64,000 nucleotides of DNA from Zizania palustris (Eukaryota > Streptophyta > Magnoliopsida > Poales > Poaceae): NCBI GenBank assembly GCA_019279435.1, contig JAAALK010002129.1:124001-188000 (forward strand), in the 5' to 3' direction. The notes beneath the pieces were generated by a model. The model worked only from the letters and a program-made list of their open reading frames with translations. It did no database searches and was not told where the DNA came from. A program made the translations under genes and the position numbers. Below, piece by piece: positions 56,370-64,000 of the stretch; the first letter of the stretch is position 1, and every line of letters starts with the position of its first letter.

Positions 56370-57369
56370 NNNNNNNNNNNNNNNNNNNNNNNNNNNNNNN
56401 NNNNNNNNNNNNNNNNNNNNNNNNNNNNNNNNNNNNNNNNNNNNNNNNNNNNNNNNNNNNNNNNNNNNNNNNNNNNNNNNNNNNNNNNNNNNNNNNNNNN
56501 NNNNNNNNNNNNNNNNNNNNNNNNNNNNNNNNNNNNNNNNNNNNNNNNNNNNNNNNNNNNNNNNNNNNNNNNNNNNNNNNNNNNNNNNNNNNNNNNNNNN
56601 NNNNNNNNNNNNNNNNNNNNNNNNNNNNNNNNNNNNNNNNNNNNNNNNNNNNNNNNNNNNNNNNNNNNNNNNNNNNNNNNNNNNNNNNNNNNNNNNNNNN
56701 NNNNNNNNNNNNNNNNNNNNNNNNNNNNNNNNNNNNNNNNNNNNNNNNNNNNNNNNNNNNNNNNNNNNNNNNNNNNNNNNNNNNNNNNNNNNNNNNNNNN
56801 NNNNNNNNNNNNNNNNNNNNNNNNNNNNNNNNNNNNNNNNNNNNNNNNNNNNNNNNNNNNNNNNNNNNNNNNNNNNNNNNNNNNNNNNNNNNNNNNNNNN
56901 NNNNNNNNNNNNNNNNNNNNNNNNNNNNNNNNNNNNNNNNNNNNNNNNNNNNNNNNNNNNNNNNNNNNNNNNNNNNNNNNNNNNNNNNNNNNNNNNNNNN
57001 NNNNNNNNNNNNNNNNNNNNNNNNNNNNNNNNNNNNNNNNNNNNNNNNNNNNNNNNNNNNNNNNNNNNNNNNNNNNNNNNNNNNNNNNNNNNNNNNNNNN
57101 NNNNNNNNNNNNNNNNNNNNNNNNNNNNNNNNNNNNNNNNNNNNNNNNNNNNNNNNNNNNNNNNNNNNNNNNNNNNNNNNNNNNNNNNNNNNNNNNNNNN
57201 NNNNNNNNNNNNNNNNNNNNNNNNNNNNNNNNNNNNNNNNNNNNNNNNNNNNNNNNNNNNNNNNNNNNNNNNNNNNNNNNNNNNNNNNNNNNNNNNNNNN
57301 NNNNNNNNNNNNNNNNNNNNNNNNNNNNNNNNNNNNNNNNNNNNNNNNNNNNNNNNNNNNNNNNNNNNN
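56370..57369. other. Assembly gap of exactly 1000 N
   Basis: A round number of Ns indicates a scaffolding placeholder, so the real distance and content are unknown. It hides the join between gypsy element I and copia element K. Confidence 0.97.
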
Positions 57370-58930
57370 CTAAGCGCAATGGACACAAGAAGGGCACCGG
57401 TGGTGGCTTCCACGACTCCGGCAAGCACGACAACTCTTCCTTCAACAAGGGCAAGCCGAAGACCCGATTCTTCAAGAAGGCCCTGAAGGACTACGGTGAG
57501 AGAACAAGAAGTGCAACAAGGCCTTCTTCGCCGAGATGGAGAAGAGCTACTCCAAGCAGTCCACATCATCTTCCTCTTCATCGAGCTCAAGCGATGAGGA
57601 GATCATCATCAGGAAGGGAAGGACAAGGACGATCCGGCGGGCCTCTGCTTCATGGCTTTCGGGGACAGACCGAAGAGCCGCTCACACCAGCGCCGAAGAT
57701 CCCGCAAGAGCTTCTGCTCAATTGCTCTTGGGGATAAGGAAGAGAAGAGCTCCTCCGATGACTCCGACGACAACGACAATGAAAAGGTATCATCCTATGA
57801 GCGCGAAATCGTTGATTTACTTGAAAGCAATCGTCAGGAGTTAAAATATCGGAGAAAACTTCTTAGGGGGGCCAAGAAGAGGATAGATGAGTTAGAGAGT
57901 GAGCTTGCCATAGCCAACGGCAGAATTGAGAGTCTATCTTCTTCCCCCTGCTTGGGTGATAGCAGTGAGTGCCCGAAGTGTGAGGTGCTTCTGTGTGACC
58001 TGTCGACTCTGAAGTCCAGGTACACAGAAAGGGTTGATGAGAGGGACGCTTTGGCCACTGTGCTTCAAAGCGCTCAGCTGGAGCTGAAAGATGCTCAAGC
58101 CACTGTCGTCTCACCCTCTGCTGATTGCCCATCTCATCTAGCTGTCTTAGCTGAGCTGAAAGCCAAGGGCGATGAGCATTTGGGGGATTTGGAGAGAGTG
58201 AGAGCTGAGCTAGCGCAGACTAGGCTAGAGCTTGAGACACTATTAGTTCCACCCACTGTCTGTGAGAACTGTTTGTCTCTTAGAATGGAATTGATCAAGC
58301 TGAAAGCCGAAATGTCTGTTCAAGTAGAGAGTGAGTGTGAGACCTGCTTGTCTCAGGTGGAGGCTCTAGCTTCCTTGAGAGAGGAGGTAGCTGATTCTCA
58401 GAATGATAACTTTTACCTCGTTCTATCCTGAGTTGGATCAGTGCTAGAGAGCCACAACTCGGCATGATGATCCAGCAGTTCAAGAGGCAGGATGGGTTTG
58501 GGGTAGGTTACACCTACACCAAGGCTGACTTTGAGAGTGCCATTAGCGGGCAGTGGAGTGGAGTAAAATGACTCCTGAGTAGAGATACCCCAAGACTCAC
58601 TCCACTGAGTCTTCCCTGGCTAGTCAGCCCAAGGATGGAGTAATCCATGAACAGCCCAAAGCTCCACCCAAGAAGCCCATCTGGGTTCCAAAGCCCAAAC
58701 ACCTCCACACTTCTCTTGACTCTCTTCCTGGAGCTTCTCAACCCAAGAAGACTACACCTAACACCACTAAGCCCAAGAATCCCAAGCCTCAACCACATCC
58801 CAAGAAGCCCACCTATCATTGTGAGTACTGTCAGAGAGACGGGCATCTTGCGGAGTTTTGCTTCAGGAGGAAGCGGGTTGAGAGAGCAGAGAGAGCTCGT
58901 GGTAGTCAGGAGCAGTTCTACCAATAGGGT
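57370..58930 (+). pseudogene. Gag of element K
   Basis: Pieces in three frames: a basic HDSGKHDNSSFNKGKPKTRF (57390-57480), a Ser-rich and acidic stretch, then a 259-residue frame (57652-58431) that is largely coiled coil (IDELESELAIANGRIESL, RVRAELAQTRLELETL). A CX2CX4HX4C zinc knuckle (CEYCQRDGHLAEFC) is at 58820-58861. Frame breaks lie near 57500, 57640, 58430 and 58570. The capsid domain itself must lie in the gap. Confidence 0.82.
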
Positions 58931-59099
58931 GGTAGACTGCGTGTTCCTCGACGCTAGGAGAGGCTAGAGGCCAGGCCGCGTCATGTAGGTGGTGGTAGAG
59001 AAGACGAATTTCTTGCCCGTGCTCCAGTTGGTGGTGGTCGTTCCGGTAGAGCTCCAGGCTGTTTTGGCTACGGTCCTGGACCTTGTGACCGTGGATTTA

Positions 59100-59640
59100 G
59101 GCAGAACCGAGGACCGCACTTTGATCCACGTTTTGGTCCGGTCTCTCATGATGATTTTTGCTTTTCGTCTTTTGAGCAGATGGCTCGACACTGGTTTAGC
59201 TCTTTTGCTAAACCTGGTGCCGGACCATTTGCTCCCACTTACAGCTACTAATTGTGCAGGATCGGGGACTGGAGGACATTTGGATCATGGACTCAGGATG
59301 CTCTCGCCACATGACGGGACATCGCAGATGGTTCTCCAGTTTCACTCCACCGAGCTCCAAATAGTACATCACATTCGGGAACAGTGGTCAAGGGAAAGTA
59401 AGTGGCATTGGCTCAATTCGCATTTCAGATCATTTCTCTTTGAAGAATGTTGCCTTGGTTAAAAATTTGAACTTCAATTTGATTTCTGTTTTGCAACATC
59501 TTGAGGATGGTTTGGAAGTGCGTTTTAAGAAGGGTAATTCTTCTGTGTTTGATTCTAGAGGGTCTTTGATTTGCCAGATTTTACCATTCGGTAAAGTTTT
59601 TCGAATTGACTTCACTAGTTCTTTTGGACCTTCTCGCTGT
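59100..59640 (+). pseudogene. Protease of element K
   Basis: The active site MDSGCSRHMTGH has its Asp-Ser-Gly codons at 59289-59297. KNVALVKNLNFNLISVLQHL (59442-59505) is the usual copia region between protease and integrase. Frame changes lie near 59360 and 59430. The protease cleaves Gag-Pol in the particle. Confidence 0.85.
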
Positions 59641-60430
59641 TTGATTGCTGGATCCTCCTCTGAGCTCTAGAAGTGGCATAGGAGGTTAGGTCATTTGAGT
59701 TTCGATCTGCTAGTCAGGTTGAGCTCTATGGATCTTATCCGAGGATTGCCCAAGCTTAAGATGGAGAAGGATCTAGTTTGCCATCCCTGTCGTCATGGGA
59801 AAATGGTTGCTGCTTCTCACTCACCTGTGACTCAGGTGATGACTTTGTATCTGGGCGAGCTTTTACATTTGGACACTGTTGGTCCAGCTCGGGTACGTTC
59901 AGTCGGTGGGAAGTGGTACGCGCTTGTCATTGTTGACGATTTTTCTCGATTCTCGTGGGTTTTCTTTTTGGAGTCTAAGGATGAAACTTTTCAGTTTGTT
60001 CATGACCTGATTTTGAAGCTGAAGAATGAGAAAAATGGTCGGATGCGAGCAATTCACTCCGAAAACGGCTCTGAGTTCAAGAACTCTCAGTTCGTCAGCT
60101 TCTGTAGTGATCAGGGGCCTTGACTATCAGTTTTCTGCTCCATACACTCCTCCACAGAACGGCGTTGTGGAATGAAAGAACCGCACGCTAGTCGAGATGG
60201 CCAGGACGATGCTCGATGAGCACAGGACTCCTAGGCGTTTTTGGGCTGAAGCCATGAACACGGCTTGCTATCTGGCCAACCGCATTTTTCTTCGAGCTTA
60301 CGTAGGTAAGACTTCGTATGAGTTACGGTTTCGCAGAAAGCCCAAGGTGAGCCACTTGCGAGCGTTTGGCTGCAAGTGCTTTGTGCTTAAGAAGGGAGGG
60401 CATTTGGACAAGTTTGAGTCTCGTTGCTGG
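59640..60430 (+). pseudogene. Integrase of element K (second catalytic Asp is Glu)
   Basis: The HHCC finger (WHRRLGHLSFDLL, CHPCRHGKM), the first Asp in LHLDTVGPA and YALVIVDDFSRFSWVFF are seen. The block normally read as SDNG is SENG: the codon at 60061-60063 is GAA. A frame shift near 60120 and a TGA in VVE-stop-KNRTL (about 60173) follow. The C-terminal part continues to FGCKCFVLKKGG. A TAG precedes the finger (about 59668). Confidence 0.87.
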
Positions 60431-60840
60431 GACAGTGTTTTCTTGGTTACGCTTTGCATTCTAGAGGCTTTCGAGTTTGGAACCTCGAATCCCAGCAGCT
60501 TGTCGAGACTTGTGAGGTTTCGTTTGATGAGTCCTTGCCTTCTTTGACTCCTTCTTTTGAGCTTTCGGGTGATGATGAGCTCAGAGAGTCCATCTTCGAG
60601 GAAGATGAGGATACTCCAGCTGCTGATGAGGGTGGGCCTTCTACACCTCCTGCAGAGCCCACACCTTCTGAGACTTTGACTAAGGACGAGGGTGGACCTC
60701 TGATCACTTCTTCCACTTCGATCGAGCCCCCTCAGTCGAGTCCAGAGGTGCCAGCTACTGACTCCACTGAGGTGACTTCAGATCACCAGGGAACCTGAGC
60801 AGTTCAGCGTGATCACCCCTCAGAGCTCATCATCGGTGAT
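60430..60840 (+). pseudogene. Integrase-RT linker of element K
   Basis: A Ser/Thr/Pro/Glu-rich stretch (EEDEDTPAADEGGPSTPPAE) with no domain, usual between copia integrase and RT. It starts with RGFRVWNLESQQLVETCEVS, the typical end of integrase, one frame away from the upstream part. TGA at 60796-60798. Confidence 0.7.
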
Positions 60841-61640
60841 TTGACTGAGATAATTTTGCGTTCATCTGGTAACTCTCTTGCTGTGTTTTCTGAATCTGCT
60901 TTTGTTGCATCTTTTGAGCCCAGAGATGTTTCTCATGCTCTTCCTGATTCTAATTGGATTAATGCTATGCAAGAAGAGCTTGAGAATTTTGTCCGTAATC
61001 AGGTATGGACACTAGTTGAGCCGCCATCAGGATGCAACCCCATAGGCACCAAGTGGGTGTTCAAAAGCAAACAAGGTGAAGATGGGGTTGTGGTGTGCAA
61101 CAAAGCTCGACTAGTTGCCCAGGGTTTTTGCTAGAAAGAGGGTATTGATTTTGAAGAAACTTTTTCCCCTGTTGCCCGTCTTGAGTCCATTCGCATTCTC
61201 TTATCTTTTGCCACTTCGAAGGGTTTTAAGCTTTTTCAAATGGACGTTAAGAGTGCTTTTCTGAACGGGTTCATAAAGGAGGAAGTTTATGTTAGGCAGC
61301 CCCCCGGTTTTGAGAACCCCAAGTTTCCTCGACATGTTTTTAAATTGCAAAAATATTTATACGGGTTGAAGCAAGCCCCTAGGGCTTGGTATGACCGGTT
61401 AAAGCAGGTTTTGTTGGGGAAGGGCTTTGTGATGGGTTCTGTGGATAAAACTCTTTTCTTGCTCAGAGATGCCTCAGATTTCTTAGTTGCTCAGATTTAC
61501 GTGGACGATATTATTTTTGGTGGTACTACTGATTATCTTATGTCCAAGTTTTCTGAGCAGATGCACAATGAGTTTGAGATGAGCCTCATGGGTGAGCTCA
61601 AGTACTTCTTAGGGCTCTAGATCAAGCAGACCAAGAAATT
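60841..61640 (+). pseudogene. Reverse transcriptase of element K
   Basis: [53 protein letters not shown] (motif A Asp), [16 protein letters not shown] and [11 protein letters not shown] (catalytic YVDD) appear in order. TAG at about 61132 (GFC-stop-KEGI) and TAG at 61618 (LGL-stop-IKQ) both stand where CAG is expected. Confidence 0.9.
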
Positions 61641-62410
61641 TGACTTTGGTGGGGAGTTGAAGCCGCAGATGACCCCAATGGGTACATCTGGAGGACTGGA
61701 CAAGGACGAGAGCGGCGTCAAGGTCAACGAGAGGGAGTTTCGAGGGATGATTGGTTCGCTATTGTACTTAACGGTGACAAGACCAGACATTCAGTTCGCT
61801 ATGGGACTTTGCGCGCGTTTCCAGTCTTCGCCACGCGCATCTCATCGGCAGGCTGTCAAGCGCATCTTCAGGTATCTCACTTATGCGTCTGATCTTGGTC
61901 TTTACTATTCAGCATCATCATCTCTTGATTTATCTGGCTTTTCGGATGCCGATTTTGGTGGGTGCCGGTTGGATCGCAAGTCGACTTCCGGTACCTGTCA
62001 GTTTCTTGGTTCTTCTTTTGTCTCTTGGTCTTCTCGAAAGCAATCTGGAGTTGCTCTTTCGACCACTGAGGCTGAGTATGTAGCTGCTGCTAGCTGCTGC
62101 TAGCTGTTGCTCCCAGTTAGTTTGGATGATTTCCACTCTGCGAGATTTTGAGTTGTTCTTCCCTACCAGAGTTCCTTTGTTTTGCGACAACACTAGTGCA
62201 ATTAGTGTAGGGAAAAACCCGTGTCTCCATTCAAAAACCAAACACATTGATATGCGCTTTCACTTTCTGAGGGATCAATATGAGAAAGGTGACATTGACC
62301 TTGTTCATGTTGATACCCATCATCAGTTGGCTGACATTTTCACCAAACCCCTAGATCAGTCTACCTTTGAGCATTTACGAGGGGATTTGGGAGTTGTGTA
62401 TCCTTTCTAG
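61641..62410 (+). pseudogene. RNase H of element K
   Basis: It starts after a deletion: IKQTK runs almost straight into TPMGTSGGLDKDE, leaving out about 20 residues usual here. Blocks: FSDADFGGCRLDRKSTSGTC, STTEAEYVAAASCC, FCDNTSAISVGKNP, KTKHIDMRFHFLRDQ and VDTHHQLADIFTKPLD. At 62070-62110 the 10 bp TAGCTGCTGC is repeated, giving a stop and frame change inside the domain. The final stop is TAG at 62408-62410. Confidence 0.88.
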
Positions 62411-63762
62411 GATATTTTGCGTCAGTTTTCTTTCTTCTTTACTCTTTTCTTGAGTCTTTTTGTGTGTGTTCATATCTTGCATATTCACATATCACACTTT
62501 AGAGCTGCTTCTGTTATATGATTGAACTGCTTTACTTAATCTAGCTGGTACATGCTTTTGAATACTTGTCATTGATCATGTTTTGGTTCAGTTCACTTGA
62601 TGTGTCTGATATCTATCATAAGCATGGCTTTTATGCTTTAAAACTTGAAAAATGATCACCATTGCTTCTGGTAACTAGCATGTGTAGGCTGAATGTTTTT
62701 GCTGTCTGTTACATGCCTTGTAGCTAGTTCCTGACTTAGATGCAAATATGCAACCTGGACATCTTTCTGCTTTAAAACATGGAAATGTGCTATAAAAATG
62801 ATGAAAAATCAAGAAAAATGAAAATTCCATGCCTCTTTACGCATAACTTGCAAAGATCCAGGTGGGTTTGCTTTGTCGCATTGCATTGTTCTAGACTGCG
62901 TACCATAGCACTTTGGTATGAACTAGGACAATGTTGTGTATGCCAAGACCAATGTCTTAAGCTTTTTATGGTCCAGATCTGGCCTAGGCTTGACTTGGTC
63001 GGTCAGAATAAGGTTTGACATGCAAATAACCACTGGCATAAATGAAAAAGAGAAAAGAAAAAGCCTAACAATTGAAATGATAACAAGTTTGCTGAAGCAC
63101 TTTGTTTTGGACAATGCTTATCTTGGTAGATATCAGTTAGCTTTTGCATCTCATGCTTTACCTTGCTTGTCAACAGGAAATGTGTTGATGCTTTTGTTAG
63201 CAAAAACTAAAAAATGCGTGCTAATGACTTTCTTTAGATATCATCTGTTGCACTGATCATGTCATGAGTCTCAGACAGTATGTCTTTCGCTATACTTGTT
63301 AGATGTTTGTACTTGTAGTCAATCATATCTAAGAAGGATGCTTTCTACACTCCACATGCACCCCACTTGCATTCATTTCATATTTTGAGGGGGAGTTGCA
63401 TTTCAGGGGGATTCTGTGTATCTTTTGAGTGCTTGATGAGTTCACTTGTCAACAAGGGGGAGAAATTTTAGGATAAGAGTTAAAGGGGGAGTTTTTGGCC
63501 TTCTCTGGGATTTGTTTCTTACTCTTTTGGTATCCTTGTTGCTGTTTCTGAGATCGCACTCATTTTTTGAGCTTTTACCTTTGGTTAACCATAATGACCG
63601 CTTCTTTCTTTTGTTCGGCTTATGGTCATTAGGGTTAAACTTTTACATTATTTTCTTCTTCTTTGTTTTAGTGTGTTTTGTTTTCGTGTTTCCACAGTTG
63701 TTTTTAGGTACTGAAGAGCTGAAGAAGTGAAGTGTTGATAATGCACTCATCAAGGGGGAGAT
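62411..63762 (+). other. Long 3' untranslated region of element K with repeated purine runs
   Basis: There is no domain in 1.35 kb. Purine runs GAGGGGGAG (about 63387), AAGGGGGAG (about 63455), AAAGGGGGAG (about 63482) and CAAGGGGGAG (63751) occur; the last, just before the LTR, is the likely polypurine tract. A hydrophobic frame at 63446-63730 is not convincingly an envelope-like gene. Confidence 0.75.
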
Positions 63763-64000
63763 TGAGGAGCCATGCTGAATAGCGTGGGCCTCATGGCTCC
63801 AGATGTGATGAGTCATTGTCAACGATAGTCAAAGAGAACAGAAGAAGAGAGTAGATCTGCTGTTTCATGGGCCGCGTGTGACTCACGTACACGGGCAGCA
63901 AGCGACGGTCGGGCTGAGAGAGCTGCGAAGTCGGGCTGGCCCAATCCGGGTACATGGGCCAGAAGCAGCAGAAGATCCACTGGGCTGTTGACCAGGATTG
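63763..64000 (+). repeat. Start of the 3' LTR of element K
   Basis: It starts TGAGGAGCCATGC directly after the purine run and runs off the window. Its exact first base is inferred from the polypurine tract alone, as the other LTR is not visible. Confidence 0.65.

Larger units (their letters stand above)
57370..64000 (+). mobile_element. Element K: Ty1/copia, SIRE/Maximus-like, 5' end in gap
   Basis: Order gag, protease, integrase, RT, RNase H on the plus strand; integrase before RT is the copia order. A long gag, wording of RT blocks ([29 protein letters not shown]) and a 1.3 kb 3' untranslated region with several GGGGGAG runs suggest the SIRE/Maximus lineage (RIRE1, Opie relatives). The 3' LTR starts near 63763 and leaves the window. 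Many stops and shifts. Confidence 0.9.

Noticed and set aside
63446..63730. Hydrophobic open frame as envelope-like gene of K
   Set aside because: It is only 94 codons, spans T-rich sequence and purine tracts, has no recognisable fusion or surface features, and lies too close to the LTR.
1..64000. tRNA, rRNA or ordinary host genes
   Set aside because: No cloverleaf-like or rRNA-like sequence and no coding region outside transposable elements was found on reading both strands; a tRNA or rRNA search program would settle it.

Overview
This 64 kb window is plant nuclear DNA, almost certainly from a grass. It is made of nested and broken transposable elements, and I found no ordinary host gene. 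The grass assignment, with rice or a relative as first guess, is inference. It rests on Helitron ends of the type known from rice (TC start; GTTGCAACGCACGGGC hairpin followed by CTAG), on Tat-type Ty3/gypsy elements with an antisense spliced gene, and on a SIRE/Maximus-like Ty1/copia element. A run of 1000 Ns (56370-57369) shows this is scaffolded draft sequence.

Layout, left to right. Element A (1-10274, minus) is a Tat-type gypsy element. Its antisense gene (aORF) lies on the plus strand at 115-3735, its gag-pol on the minus strand at 4301-9715, and its 5' LTR at 9778-10274. A sits in the gag region of element B (10275-15930, plus), a decayed member of a second gypsy family. B is cut at 15931 by element C (15931-24962, minus), of the same second family, with a full 3' LTR but only 72 bp of its 5' LTR. 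C abuts a deleted relative of A, element F (24963-25000 plus 32978-39029, minus). F is split by element E (25001-32977, minus, target duplication GTCCA). E has two LTRs and a primer-binding site but no gag-pol; its only gene is an antisense spliced aORF. E's 5' LTR holds a solo LTR of a third gypsy family (31440-32350, target duplication AGTAC).

Element G (39030-52276, plus; relative of B and C) is interrupted inside its integrase by a 9.6 kb Helitron (40649-50294). The Helitron carries an RPA-like single-strand DNA-binding gene that reads open across seven exons, a RepHel gene with several breaks, and a tandemly duplicated 3' terminus. Element H (52277-54595, minus) is a fragment of another gypsy element. 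Element I (54596-56369, plus; A family) has a 5' LTR and gag and runs into the gap. After the gap, element K (57370-64000, plus) is a decayed copia element up to the start of its 3' LTR.

How the parts work together: in each gypsy element gag forms the particle, protease matures it, RT with two RNase H domains makes cDNA from a tRNA primer, and integrase inserts it. Almost every such gene here has stops, frameshifts or a changed catalytic residue, so the copies are mostly relics. The points I think most deserve a second look are E (an LTR element reduced to an antisense spliced gene), the Helitron's doubled end with its better-preserved RPA gene, an inverted telomere-repeat palindrome in the Helitron leader, and a short palindromic word shared by the LTR and the RNase H-integrase spacer of element G.
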